Part shown: positions 1 to 11,304 of the stretch, one piece after another
Layout of the letters: every line of letters starts with the position of its first letter
Position numbering within the stretch: position 1 is the stretch's first letter
NCBI GenBank assembly: GCA_907163375.1
Contig: CAJQUW010014262.1
Span: forward strand, 310,001-374,000
Reading direction: 5' to 3'
From: Prostheceraeus crozeri
Taxonomy: Eukaryota; Platyhelminthes; Polycladida; Euryleptidae
DNA: 64,000 nucleotides
Made by a program: the position numbers and the translations under genes
Notes under the pieces: generated by a model
The model's database searches: none
What the model saw: only the letters and a program-made list of their open reading frames with translations
Told to the model about the DNA's origin: nothing

Positions 1-1
1 A

Positions 2-1238
2 GACTTCCGACCAATTTCACGAACCTCCATTCTCTCAAAGCTTCTGGAGAAGCTTGTAGTCAATGTTTAGATTCGCCCGTACATCAAGAGTTCGATAAAT
101 TTATGCCAATTTGCATATGTGCCAGGTCCCGGAAGAGGTACGACAACTGCATTGACTCTCATGTATCACCGCATTCTCAAGTACTTGGACAATAACTCTG
201 GTGCTGTGCGTACTCTTTGTGTGGATTTTGCAAAGGCTTTTGATAAGTTGCCCCACACCAGTATTATGGAAGCGGTTCATCGTCATGGTCTACCTTCTCA
301 AGCTGCGCGGTGGATAAGGCACTTTCTGGTGGATAAACGTCAGCGAGTTTGCTGTGGAAGTAACATGTCTTCTTCGTTCTCTATGCCCAGTGGGGTGCCA
401 CAAGAAAGCGTCCTTGGTCCGTATCTGTTTTGCCTGGTTATTGATGAATACTCTCCCGTTTGCTCAAACACTGACATAATGAAGTATGCCGATGATCTGA
501 CCATACTTCATTATGTTCGGAAATTGGAGGATGACAGACTATGTTTGGAGTGGTCGAATCGTGTCGAGACTGGTCGAATCGTGTCGGCCTTCCAATCAAT
601 GAGGCCAAATCTTGCGTGATGGACACTTGTAGAAAAAGGAATCTTCAGCTTGTAAATCTACCGGGTGTAAATTGTGTTCCAAATGCAAAAATTCTCGGCG
701 TTATTTTCTCTGAGGTTATGGGCTGGAATTTGCATATCAAGATGCTCGTGTCGAAGGCGTCAAAGCCGATATACATTCTGAGGAATTTGAAAAGATCTGG
801 GTGTCAACCGACTATCATCAAGCAGGTCTACAGATCGTTGATACAATCTGTTCTGTTGTATTGCTTCCCTGTCTACTGCAATTACCCAGCCTATTTGGAA
901 TCTAAGCTCGCAGGAATCGAACGTCGCGCAGCTAGAATAATTGGTGAAGATATTCAGCCTGATTTGATCTCTGTCTCTCAGAAAGTGTGCACTGACCTGA
1001 TGCAGAAGGTGTTTAATGAGAATGATCATCCTATGCGAGAGCTGTTCTTCGATCGTCAGCCTACTAGAAGGAACTCATGCCCACTCCGTCCACCGATAGC
1101 CAAGTCAAAACGTTTTGGCTCATCCTTCATTAGCTTTTGTAAATAGTTTTAGTAAGTACGTACTTCACTTTCTTTTATGATTTGTAATGCGCTGACCTGT
1201 CATATCTGCCAATAAAGTCTATATTGAATTGAATTGAA
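2..1238 (+). mobile_element. CR1/Jockey-type LINE, 3' half, reverse transcriptase ORF broken
   Basis: Reverse transcriptase of a non-LTR retrotransposon, entering from the left edge of the window. Frame 2 reads DFRPIS..SILSKLLEKLV, then a palm with DFAKAFDKLPH, SGVPQ and the catalytic KYADDLT (near 480-500). After about position 570 the protein continues in frame 1 to a stop at 1144-1146, through the thumb (KILGVIFS, RSLIQSVLLYC, ERRAARII) and a typical basic end. There is one in-frame stop at 68-70 and one frame change. The frame change is explained by a 20-bp tandem duplication (551-570 and 571-590 share their first 16 bases). The 3' end has AATAAA (1211-1216) and a short tail of ATTGA units (1223-1238), as CR1/L2-like LINEs have. 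It could belong to a neighbouring clade; no endonuclease domain is in view. A dead copy. Confidence 0.88.
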
Positions 1239-2713
1239 CGTGTATTGGTTTCAACATTAGACTTCATTTGTTAATTTGTTTGGATGATTAGAAAGTTATG
1301 CTATTTTAAAATTTAGTCACATTTTTTATACCGCAACCTGTAATACATTTAAACCCCAAGATCAAATAGGAAGAAAGAGGAAGCAAATGTTTCATCTTAT
1401 TAATGACATGCTTGTACTGTATATCTGTGTGTGATGCATCACAGAAGTGATTAAGAGCATCGCCTTGTCCACTGATTCTTAAATTTCCATGCAAATTGCA
1501 TTTAATGGTGATGCATGTTCTATTGAAACAACTCAACGGCAGCATTCGGCGCCGAGTAGTCACTCAAACTCGGAATCATTGCGCAGACTCGTCTCAGGGG
1601 CCTTAATGCCCCAAGAAAAAGGGGAAGAACGATTCTGTTATTCAGCGGATAGTGAGAGGGGCGCATGAACTCATGGCAAGGATGAATGACAAAGGAAGGG
1701 AACGCCTGTTTGAACGGCGAGTAAAGGAAGTCACGGTTTTGAAAGCATTATTTTCGCGCGTTCAGAGTGAGTTAAAAGTCTGCAATTATATGATAGACGG
1801 ATGTGTAGCGATTGATTCTGCGCTATTTTCTTTCAATGTTACAAGCAGGTAACATTCAACAGTCGGCCAACAAATAGATTGGACAAGAAGGAAGTACTAA
1901 GCACGCAAGCGAGACGAAAGTTCGGAAATCATGGAAGTTGGGCAATATCTGTGAAATGTTAGTCAAAAATAAAGCCATCAATCAACAGAATGTGACATTC
2001 TGATAGAAAATGTAAATGAAAACGTTTTGTATTTGTGCGTAAAATTGATCATTTCTAAGATGATCTTTTCGTAATCTTTCTGACTAAAATCCTCTTAATC
2101 GATTTAAGAGGTAATGTAAGTGTAGACCGCACCTCTCGAATAATTCCAGTAAGAGGAATATTAGTCCGGCAACCAAAAAGAGTTTCTGCAGGGAACGAAG
2201 TCGAAAATGAGACTTTCTCAGAATTATGTGTACCATATGAATCTGCGCGTCAGCCAAGTTCTACATGTGCTTGTTTCTTCTTCTTGTCAAACAGGATCAA
2301 GGAAAAGCACATGTCGATCTAATGAGGCGCAGGTTGCAGTATTCTGGAATGTTTTCTCTTATTTTCTGAAAGTAAACTCTAGAGCCATAAGTTTTGACAT
2401 GGAATGTTTTCACGTCATTTCTTATCATGTTCGTGAACATATATCTATGAAAGTAAGCACATTCAGATTTGGCAAGCCTCCTGATGTCGGCAAACACAGA
2501 TACGTCGTATTTTGGTTAATTTTATCCACATTTAGCCATATTCTCGCATGCATCAGAAGCATGATAATATCCCATGCACATGATAAGAAATGACCTGAAG
2601 ACATAACATACCAAAAATGATGATTATAGACTAAGTACTTTTCATTTAATAAGAGAAAACATAGAAAATTTCATTTCAACCAAAAACTGCAATCTGCGTC
2701 CCATTGGATTAAC
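1239..2713. other. No gene seen
   Basis: Non-coding, AT-rich. Short open frames at 1306-1563, 1652-1852 and 2207-2593 have no recognisable domain and no splice context that I can defend. The stretch 1560-1720 is richer in purines and G than its surroundings but I see no motif in it. Confidence 0.6.
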
Positions 2714-2718
2714 ATGTG

Positions 2719-2922
2719 TGTGATATCTATGCCCATTGTTGTTGACCAGTGAGGTCTAACAACAATAGGCTATTGTGACTTCATTGACAGACTGCAGTTT
2801 ATGCAACGAGATTGCATGAACAGTGATCGTTCATGAAACACTCATATTTAAAAGCGTGTTCGTCTCTGAACAATACACATTATCTCTGGAACTTGTGAAT
2901 GTTTTGGTCTCAGAATACTACA
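2719..2922 (+). repeat. 5' LTR
   Basis: Starts TGTGATATC and ends TACA. It matches the repeat at 11123 along nearly its whole length. A TATTTAAAAG-like sequence near 2847 could be the promoter TATA element. It is preceded by the target duplication ATGTG (2714-2718). Confidence 0.88.
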
Positions 2923-2925
2923 ATT

Positions 2926-2936
2926 TGGCGACCACG
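2926..2936 (+). other. Primer-binding site
   Basis: TGGCGACCACG begins three bases after the 5' LTR. It is complementary to the 3' end of an arginine tRNA acceptor stem plus CCA (established pattern for tRNA-Arg ending CGUGGUCGCCA). The match is judged from memory of tRNA sequence. Confidence 0.6.
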
Positions 2937-3050
2937 CCAGGACAGAATTGTGTTCAACGCCACCGTTGCTGCCGAATTCTGTCGTTAGTGCTGCTGCATC
3001 GTAATCAATCCGGGTTTACGGTAAGCCTTTTGTACTCTCTGTAAGGAACC

Positions 3051-3205
3051 ATGTCTAGTTTACGCCCGCCTTCGGTCTTAGATTTCAATGATATAGATAT
3101 CAATTATCTAAATAACTGGTTTGAAGCCTTTGAGGACTATTACTCCTTGATTACCGAGAAACCCAGCGATGAACTACAGCGAAAAACATTTTTGACAGTA
3201 GCTGG
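3051..3205 (+). pseudogene. Start of gag, fossil Ty3/Gypsy element
   Basis: An ATG just downstream of the primer site opens a frame whose first 50 or so codons (MSSLRPPSVLDFNDIDINY then a W, F and aromatic-rich helix) resemble the opening of gag in Mag-like Gypsy elements. The Harbinger-bearing insertion begins within or just after this stretch. Part of a broken element. Confidence 0.55.
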
Positions 3206-3224
3206 CGGCCGAATCAAAGCCACT

Positions 3225-3462
3225 AACCAATGGTTAGATGCATGAGATGGTTAGCGTAACCGGAGATGAGCGAATGGAACACTTGACACTAGGAGTTGCC
3301 TTAACCAACGGTTAGGGTCTCATGAGTCAGTTTGTTTTGCAATGCAATGATGAAATTAGCCAATGATAGATGCCGCAGTCTAACCGATGGTTACTGACCG
3401 AATGATGGGTAGGTTAGGACGTTGGTTAGTGTGCTTGATGTTGGGGTAGCTCCCAATGGTTA
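3225..3462. repeat. Spaced near-palindromes at left end of Harbinger
   Basis: The 12-mer AACCAATGGTTA (3225-3236) recurs as AACCAACGGTTA (3303-3314), AACCGATGGTTA (3382-3393) and a partial form CCAATGGTTAA (about 3452-3462). The spacing is about 78, 79 and 70 bp. GAGCGAATGGAA also occurs twice in the block. Subterminal repeats of this sort are known to bind the Harbinger Myb-like protein; that role here is inference. Confidence 0.55.
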
Positions 3463-3590
3463 AAGTTGAGCGAATGGAAGTGTGAGTTAGGCGCATCAAT
3501 GGTTTCCGTAACCTCCCAAAACCTAACCTTGCTCTGATGTAAGTTAAGGAGTCAGGTTAGCCACATTTCTATCTTGCTTGTTTAGAGATA

Positions 3591-5280
3591 ATGTGGCGCA
3601 ATGTGGCGATCGCGAATTTAGCAGACGGCGGTTACAGACAGAAATATTATAAACGACGGATTGATCCTATGGAAACATCAAGTGACGAGGAATTTTTTCA
3701 AGATACAGATTTACGAAAGTGACATTTTTTGATATTTTGGATTTATTGGAACCATCCCTTGAAAGGAGTACCGAAAGGCAAGTTTCTTTTTCGAAAATAC
3801 CTGTAAATCAGAGTGGGTATATATCCGTGAAGAACCGAAAGTTCCTTGTGTAGCCGTGATGGACAACAGCCTACTTAGTATTATATTAGCTTAATGAAAT
3901 GAATTTTAATTAAGTAGTATTTTTATGCTACCGGCATTGAGCTAGATGCGAGTATTCTCTGAAAATGGCCTTTCTACCTGATGCCTATCTTTGAAAAGGG
4001 TCATGACACCTGAAATATGCGTCTGTCATATCGAAATAAAGCTTATTATTATTATTAAATATAAATACACTTCCCTATATTTCGGCTAATAGCATGATAT
4101 ACTTATTACACATAAAAAATCTATTTTTTCTTTCTTACACAACCGCAGAGTAAGTTTTTCAACCAATTAGGCCCACCCCAAATGCTGCTAAAAGAGAATT
4201 TTCAATTATTATCATCACGATTGATATCATGCATGTCCGCTAATTACAGTTCTTATTATCATCATTTTAAATATTAAATTGTCATTATTGACTTTATCAA
4301 TGCGGGTGCTATAATAAACATAGGCTAAGTCTATTTATAGGCCCAATTCTAAGCCATTTATAAATAGAGATCCATCATCTTGCCACATCAATGCACCAGT
4401 AATAGACTGCAGCCTTCTTCTTTGTAGGTCACATGCGTTGGATCCCAGTATTCAATTATGTACTGCTTTGAGGTATTATGCACAGGGTGGATTTTTGCCT
4501 GTTATAGGCGATCTACATGGAATATCTGATCGTTCGGCAAGCAACGCCATACATCTGGTGTCGAAGATTATTTGCGAAAAAATATCCAATTTCATCAATT
4601 GGCCAGATGAACAAGAAATTAGAGCATCAAAGCAAAAATTTTATGAAGTGACCCATGGAATTCCTAAAATTATGGGCGCTATTGATGGGACTCATATTCC
4701 TCTTCTAGGTCCATGTTTACCATCCAATGAAAAAGTTTTCGTCAATCGAAAGGGATATCATTCCATAAATACTCAAATCTTGTGCTCTCATAATTTGAAA
4801 ATTTTTGATATTGACGCTCGCTGGCCTGGATCTACGCATGATTCGTCTATCCTACACAATTCTCACGTTTCTTTTCAATTTGAAAATAGTCTGAATGATA
4901 CGTGGATTCTAGGAGATTCCGGCTATCCACTTACTAGGTGGCTGCTGACTCCTGTGAGGAATCCTACAACTCAAGCTGAAGAGAGATTTAACTCTGTACA
5001 CATGCATGCCCGTTCTTGTGTTGAAAGATGTAATGGACTGTTGAAAATGCGTTTTAGGTGTCTTACCAAAACAATTATGTTTCGTCCTGAACGTGCATCA
5101 CGCATAATTATGGCATGTGCGGCTTTGCACAATTTCGCATTGAAACACCGCATCCCTCCCCCTGAACAACCATTTGAACTTGGTTATGTTGACACATTCA
5201 ACACCTATGACCATGAAATGGCGTTGGGTAATTCTGCTGTCAGCATGCGACAAAATTTAATCCAAAATTTGTATAGATAG
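3591..5280 (+). CDS. PIF/Harbinger transposase (DDE), two exons, main exon open
   Basis: DDE nuclease of PIF/Harbinger (HARBI1-like family). The main exon 4428-5280 is fully open. It has the N-terminal helix-turn-helix region (QLCTALRYYAQGGFLPVIGDLHGISDRSAS), the first Asp in GAIDGTHIP, the second in WPGSTHDSSIL, the GDSGYPL block and the third acidic residue in RSCVERCNGLLKMRF, ending ALHNFALKHRI. An upstream exon is likely: an ATG at 3591 leads to METSSDEEFFQ, and after a one-base frame change TFFDILDLLEPSLERSTER ends at 3777. AAG|GCAAGT is a good GC-type donor and TTTGTAG|G at 4427 the acceptor, and the join keeps frame (STER-SHALDP). The single frame change near 3715-3722 breaks exon 1 or marks another start. 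The intron carries a LINE tail. Needs the Myb-like partner encoded at 5688-6034. Confidence 0.85.
3880..4061 (+). repeat. Probable LINE 3' end inside the transposase intron
   Basis: AATAAA at 4036-4041 is followed at once by a run of ATT units (about 4045-4059), the typical 3' terminus of CR1/L2-type LINEs. It resembles the end of the LINE at 1200-1238 (both have TGTCATATC before AATAAA). The 5' limit is a guess. No coding sequence remains. Confidence 0.45.
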
Positions 5281-5333
5281 TTATGTGAAAACTCTCAATT
5301 TTTATTGCCACATTGAACTGAGGGGTGTATGTC

Positions 5334-5389
5334 TATAAGCAATATATATTATCATGCAATATTTATAAGCAATATATATTATCATGCAA
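5334..5389. repeat. Two tandem 26-bp units
   Basis: A 26-base unit starting TATAAGCAATATATATT at 5334-5359 is repeated exactly at 5364-5389, period 30 bp, just downstream of the transposase stop. Confidence 0.85.
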
Positions 5390-5687
5390 CATTCTTTTTC
5401 CAGTGTTGCTGAAAGTGATAGTGAAAGTAATAGGGTCTAATGAAATGCAGTAGCCTATACCGGACACCAGGTGCGTTATTGCAGTCTTAAATTGCGGTTC
5501 CTATCGCTTTTTATACAAAGCCAAAAAGATAAAAGTCTGCTCAATTACAAAACATTTGAAATCAATTGATTAATCTGCCAATTTGGTTTTAAGGCGCTTT
5601 TGTTCAAAAATTCCACATAATTTAAGAGACAGACAGATATTACATATACAGTACCGGAACAGCATGACACAACGCGATCTCTAAAAG

Positions 5688-6034
5688 TTAAATGGTTTCT
5701 GAAGCAAGCTCCAACACATCTGGTCTTTGATTGATTTCTTGTAGTAATCTTAGTCTCTTTTCAAAATACCACTTTTGATTGGCAACATTTTCACGCATTA
5801 TCTCGTTTCTTGCTTTTTCTATCTGAACCATTTCTTTATAGAAATCCGAGGATGACATCTCATCCGAAGATTTCTTATTAACTCTTCTGTTTCCACCAAT
5901 CTGTTGAGATCGAATAGTCACAGGCGTTGAACTTGTAGGCAAGCCGACTACGTCTTCCTCAGTGACTTCGGAAATAGACTCTAAGAATGATGTAGATTCA
6001 TGCGTTGTTCCGGTCGCGACCCCGCCTTCAATGC
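5688..6034 (-). CDS. Harbinger accessory Myb/SANT-like protein, last exon
   Basis: The minus-strand frame is open from a strong acceptor (TTTCTATTTTCAG, ending at 6035) to a stop at 5688. It encodes about 115 residues: an acidic, Ser/Thr-rich stretch (TSFLESISEVTEEDVV), then a basic segment and a helical end rich in K, E and R (YKEMVQIEKARNEIMRENVANQKWYFEKRLRLLQEI). This is how the C-terminal half of Myb/SANT-like proteins that accompany Harbinger transposases usually looks; in the family the partner carries the transposase into the nucleus and binds the transposon ends. The DNA-binding Myb domain would be in an upstream exon (above 6036 on the minus strand), which I could not find, so it may be lost. 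The gene is convergent with the transposase; about 400 bp separate the stops. Confidence 0.6.
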
Positions 6035-6035
6035 C

Positions 6036-7298
6036 TGAAAATAGAAATGTGATATCATATTTTTGGCTATTCGTTTACGGTTGCAGTGATTTGAGGATTA
6101 TTTTGCTCAAACTGCATCATTAAGTACGCTTATTCGACTTGTTTACTTTTCTATGGAAATGTTGATGAGGAGATATAGCCCTAAGCTTGCTAGTAATCAG
6201 TTAATGAGTATTGACGATCGCCTGGTGCAATTCAAGAAAGCTGTCATGCACGCACATGTGCTGTGAGCTGGGTTACAAATGGAAAAAAACGTACTTAACA
6301 ATATAAACTGCACCCATTTATGCAATTTATTGTTTAGTATAGGCAGCATTATTTCATGCCACTACCAGTTTCCAAAAACCCGCTACTACATTTTTCCTTA
6401 ATTCTGAAAGCCAATTGCATCAAACCAAATGAAATCCTGTATATTGAATTTAAAAAATCCAGCCTAATAGAGGCCTACTCGAAAAATTCAATGACGATCA
6501 GTGCTGTAGGAGTGTGCATGTATATAAGATCGTGGGATTGGAAGAGAACTGATTAAGAGTGTAGCAAGCAATGAAATTCTCAGGTCAATCTATTCTACAG
6601 TTAGGCAATGATAATAATCTATTTAACCTGAACAGACAAAGCTTAGGGCTGCATGCACCATCCATACTTAGCCAACACTTTATATTTACTGGAAGTGCTG
6701 CTTAACCCGCATGTGATCGCTACCGCTGAAAATTGCTACGCTTAGTGTCACAGCGGACATTTTTGACCAAATGTAAATTTTGACACTTTATGTCAGAAAA
6801 ATCTGCTCATGAGCAAGACTACACCAAATGAAATTCTTTGATGAAATCAAATGTCATCTATCTAATAGTCTCTACAAGATCAGCACTGCATGTGTGAGGA
6901 AGCCCAGTTCACACAAAAATATAGGCCTAGGCCTACATGCTCGCGTGGTCCCAGATGAATTAAAAGATATCAGTCTTTCCTGCAGCATTGATTACAAATT
7001 TTAGCTTGGATAGTCTTGAGTACGAAATTTCGCATAACAATCGCAGCATCTTAGAAAACACTTTTTCTGATCACTGGAATCGCATCTTGCACATGCAACA
7101 CGCCTCCTGGCCTTATGTGAAGTCAGCTTGCGAAGCCACATTCTTGCTGGGTGAACGCCGATCAGGCAAAAATAGAATTTTCAAGAGCAGATACAATCGA
7201 CGTCGATGCTCGATACAATTTTGATGCGTTCCAAATGGGTTCTAAAATTGAACACATCCTTCCAAGCACTCAAATGAAAACTGTTGAAGAAAAACAGA
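6036..7298. other. Non-coding, probable intron and 5' region of the Myb-like gene
   Basis: No reading frame with recognisable content. Open frames at 6356-6556, 6988-7224 and 7151-7354 (plus strand) are short and do not resemble gag, transposase or Myb proteins. Confidence 0.5.
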
Positions 7299-7935
7299 TC
7301 ATGCCATCAACGACACTTGATCCTTGTACTGCGACAGCGTCTCCTTCCGCTTGATTATGCAAGTATTCATTGGCATTTGATTTCCTTTTCCCTGGAGAAT
7401 GATCTGCATGTAACTCAACTTTTCGGCGAGTCGTGGATCTACAAACTCATTTTTTCCGCAATGCCGACATCCAGGTAAGCCTACAGGCGTCTGAACCGTG
7501 GCTGACAAATCAATCGATAGGTGTGCTAATTTGTCCACAGAAAGTCTCCGCGAGCGTCTCAAATCGCAAACATCAGCATGTCAGCTTGAATAGACTCAAG
7601 CTTTTCGCTTCGTTGTAGCTTTGACTCATCAGCACATTCCCTTGCTGTAGGCCTCAGAAGTTCATATACAGAAGTATAGCAAGACCAGGTGAAGAGTTGC
7701 ACTTTTCGGACACCTTCCGCTGAAGCTTTGTCATGGAAGACTTCTTTCACCTCATCACTGAATGTCCATTCACCGATGTCTTCCTACCGAGCAAGATTTT
7801 CGATGTGGCTGCTCTATCATCTTCAGAAAACAACTGATCTTCATCGCTATCACCATACAAATCAGCGTCCTTCGGAAGATTCTCACACTGTGGAATTATG
7901 AAGGTCATCCTCTTCAAATGTGCAGATCTCTTCAA
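7299..7935 (-). other. Cluster of overlapping minus-strand frames, unrecognised
   Basis: Three minus-strand open stretches follow one another (7935-7747, 7750-7559, 7562-7299), as one coding region with frame changes would. The first has an acidic stretch (YGDSDEDQLFSEDDRAA), the second QLFTWSCYTSVYELLRP, the third CRHCGKNEFVDPRLAEKL followed by basic sequence. The CxxC alone does not define a fold. I do not recognise the family. It could be a remnant of another mobile element between the Harbinger and the protease region, or chance. It has no counterpart elsewhere in the window. Confidence 0.25.
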
Positions 7936-7984
7936 ATGTGCAAATCAGAATTCTGCAAGAGTCTTGACTGCTCTTTAAAGTAGT

Positions 7985-10905
7985 CCCAACGTATTGACTG
8001 TTATTGAAAGTCAAGATTTACGTTATGTCAGTGTCACTATTTTAGGCCAGGAGCTTGACCTACTCATTGATACGGGAGCAACCATTTCCATTTTAAACGC
8101 GAAACTTGCCGACAAGTTTGGTTGGCCTTGTTTGATTGACAATACTTCAAGAACGGTAACTGTAGCTGACGGGAGGGCCATAAAATTGAGGCAGTCGCTA
8201 GAGACGGCTATTACTGTGAACAATAAAACATTGAATGTGCCCTTTTATTTAGCAAATATTTCTATTGACGGACTGCTTGGGATTGATGTACTTACCAGAT
8301 TACCATTCTCAATGATTCTTTGTGGTAAGGAAATATTTTCCGTATTGCAAACCCCCGAGGGTTTGATATCGAAGTTCAATATTTTTGATAGGGACCTGAA
8401 GGACAGCGTTTTATCAGGTGTAGAGATTCATGAGGTCATACACACCCCTAATGAAAAACCTGTTCGTTCCGCTATAAGGCGCTATTCCAAGTCCGATACC
8501 TCATTTATTAAGGATAAAATCAAAGAGCTTTACGATTCCGGAGTTATTGAAGTTTCATAGTCCTTGGAGATCTTGTCCCGTAGTAGTCGATAAATCCGAT
8601 GGAGGCAAGACTTACTATTAATTACAAACCTGTTAACGCGCAAACTACTTTCAATGCATTTCCCGTGCCAAGCATTGAAGACTTAGCTAGACTTTCCGAT
8701 GCAAAATTTTTCAGTAAAATAGATTTTACACAATTTTATCATCAGACACCTCTCGTAAAGTCTGATCGTCCTAAAACAGCGTTTTTTGCTGACGGCCAAT
8801 TATGGCAATATACAAGGCTACCTTTTGGATTAAAAAACGCAGTCGCTGCTTGTTCCCGAGTTATGCATATCATATTTAAAGATGTACCCAACTGTTTGGT
8901 ATATCTTGATGATCTATTAATCTACGGGACATCAAAAGACATACATGATCGTACTCTTAATCAGGTTCCAGCCTTGGTTCAAGATAAGGGATTAAGTCTC
9001 AATCGCGAAAAATGCTCTTTTGGATTAGACAAAATCGATTTTCTTGGGGTATCCATCGAAAATGGAACCATAAAACCAAGTCAGGATCGTCTGACATCGC
9101 TGATCGAATTTCCTTTGCCAGGAGATTTTAAATCCCCAGAGGTTCCTAGGTCTCGTGACATATTTCTCCAAGTATGTACAGCGTTTTACCGACACTGTCA
9201 AACCATTACTAGACATGAAAAACGTACTGCAGAATGATAGAAAGCAGAATCCGATCATTGATTACTGGCCACAGAATGTTTTGTCTGCATTCCGTGTCGT
9301 TAAAACAGATATAGCTGATTCTATACTTGTAATTCCAGACCCAAATGACGAACTGATTCTCCGTACAGATGCTTCAAACACCAATATCGCAGCAGTCCTA
9401 CAAACGTCTACAGGTCAACCAGTTTCTTTTTTATCTCGAATATTGACTCCAGCTGAGCGTAATTGTGATATAGTGGAGAGGGAGGCCTTAGCTGTCTACT
9501 GGGGAATAACCCGATCTCGTATGTTATTGCTAAACCGAAAATTTAGAGTAATTTCGGACCACAAACCACTTCAGTTCCTCTTTAATGCAGAAAAAGTTAG
9601 TTCTAAAATACTCCGCTGGCGTCTGGCGCTTCAGGAGTATAATTTCGATGCAACATTTTGCCCAGGCACAGAAAACATAGTTGCAGATTGCTTTTCTCGT
9701 TTGTTCATGCTGAACTATGCTCCTGATTCAATTGACATCAGTTATCTCTAATGCGCAGTTTTGCTGCCGAAAGTAGCAAATGTCAGTCGCTCTTGCTAAC
9801 AAACGTCTGTCGAACAAACCTGATAATGTGTCCTACGGTTTATGGTCGTAGTTACTAAAATCGTTACTACTGAAAGATAATGTTTTCTATTACAATAAGA
9901 AACAAATATTTGTACCTCATAATGTTCGAACTAAAGTGTTAACCCTGTGCCACGGTCTGCATCGAGGAATAACCTCTACACTAGCATGCATTCGCGAAAA
10001 TTGCTTTTGGCCGGGCTACAGGAACGAGGCAGAAAATTTCGTTAAAAAATTGTAGAATATGCTCTTTTACAAAACCCACTTGTGTCGACTGCTAACCAGC
10101 CATACTTACTAAAGCCCCTATGGAAGTCGTAGCACTTGATTACATCGGCCCACTACTTGAATCGAAAGGTTACAAGTATATCCTTACCGCTATTGACATA
10201 TTTTCTAGATATGCGTTTGCTTTTCCGGTCAGGGACTTGTCTACCGATACTTTGATATTAAAATGTAAAGAGCTATTTCTCTATTGCAGGTTTTCCAGAT
10301 TGCATTCTTTCGAATAGATGTACACAATTCCTTAGTGAAACTTTCACAAATTTCATTAGCAAGTTTCAGATTCGTAAGTTATCCATCTAACGCGTATTCA
10401 CCTCAAAGTAATGGTTGTTCAGAGCGTTTCAATGGAACGCTTCAAGCTAATATCAATGCATATTTGAGAGAAGTAGGATTATCACGATTTAACTGGGTTG
10501 CAGCTTTGCCTCGGCTCTTTTGAATTATAGAACTACTATTCATGTTAGTACGAACTGTCGTCCGGTTGATACTTTTTTTTGGTTTTAGAGTTTAGAGGGA
10601 TAGAAGTCTCGGACAAATCCAAACAGAATGATCCCGATCTCCGTAACATAGCCATAACTAAAATGCGACAAATTTCACGTAAAAATGCTGACAAATCCAG
10701 TTCGTCTAACTGCAGTTTAGAAGTGGGACAGGAAGTTTCAGTGAGATTTCCTTATAGTGTTAAGTACGCTATTAAAGGTCGCCTCGGTAGGATAAGAAAT
10801 ATCATAAATCCTCGTACTGTCAAAGTTTCGTTTCTGACGATGATTCGTGTGTCACTACTGATACTTGCCGCATTAGTTTGGTTCCAGAGGGTACTGAGGC
10901 TTTAG
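7985..10905 (+). pseudogene. Fossil Ty3/Gypsy pol region
   Basis: Parts in order: aspartic protease about 7.99-8.35 kb (DTGA motif, GLLGIDVL), reverse transcriptase about 8.55-9.15 kb (FSKIDFTQFYHQ, LPFGLKNA, VYLDDLLIYG), RNase H about 9.25-9.75 kb (RTDASNTNIAAVL, SDHKPL), integrase about 9.88-10.53 kb (zinc-binding stretch, DYIGPL core, SNGCSERFNGTL), then a basic chromodomain-like or linker tail to about 10.9 kb. Domain order is that of Ty3/Gypsy. The region is broken in several places. Confidence 0.88.
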
Positions 10906-11111
10906 ATACCGTTGATGACCTTGCTTCACCATCTCCATCAACTTACAGCCTTCCAGCTTTCAAACAACCCGGCACCAATCGTCTTCGGAGGAAATAAACG
11001 GAAGCATCTCGGCACCGCAAGTTCACCTTCGCAGATCTACCCTGTCGCATCGACCTCCTCAAAGATACGGTATCGACGACCAACCAACCTTAACATGAAG
11101 TTTTCGTCGAC

Positions 11112-11122
11112 GGGGACGGAGA
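11112..11122 (+). other. Polypurine tract
   Basis: GGGGACGGAGA directly precedes the 3' LTR, the place where plus-strand priming occurs in LTR elements. Confidence 0.65.
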
Positions 11123-11304
11123 TGTGATATCTATGCCCATTGTTGTTGACCAGTGAGGTCTAACAACAATAGGCTATTGTGACTTCATTGACAAACTGCA
11201 GTTTATGCAACGAGATTGCATGAACAGTGATCGTTCATGAAACACTCATATTTAAAAGCGTGTTCGTTTCTGAACAATACACATTCTCTGGAACTTGTGA
11301 TACA
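11123..11304 (+). repeat. 3' LTR
   Basis: Matches the 5' LTR at 2719; begins TGTGATATC, ends TACA, and is followed by the second ATGTG of the target duplication (11305-11309). Confidence 0.88.

Larger units (their letters stand above)
3206..7975. mobile_element. PIF/Harbinger DNA transposon nested in the LTR element
   Basis: Non-LTR-element DNA separates the gag start from the protease region. It holds a Harbinger transposase on the plus strand and, convergent to it, the last exon of a Myb/SANT-like protein on the minus strand. That two-gene convergent layout is the hallmark of PIF/Harbinger. The terminal inverted repeats and a 3-bp target duplication were not found by eye, so both outer limits are approximate, and the 6.6-7.97 kb part may belong to something else. 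Repeated near-palindromes at the left end (3225-3462) look like subterminal binding sites. Confidence 0.6.
2719..11304 (+). mobile_element. Fossil Ty3/Gypsy LTR retrotransposon with nested Harbinger
   Basis: Two matching direct repeats of about 200 bp bound this element, and the 5-bp direct repeat ATGTG abuts both outer edges (2714-2718 and 11305-11309), so the original insertion ends are preserved. Order of parts: 5' LTR, tRNA-type primer site, start of gag, a DNA-transposon insertion, then protease, reverse transcriptase, RNase H and integrase, polypurine tract, 3' LTR. The pol order and short LTRs fit the Metaviridae, possibly the Mag group. The element is broken in several places and cannot be autonomous. 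The LTRs differ at only a few percent of aligned positions, which suggests a moderately young insertion, with the Harbinger arriving later still. Confidence 0.88.
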
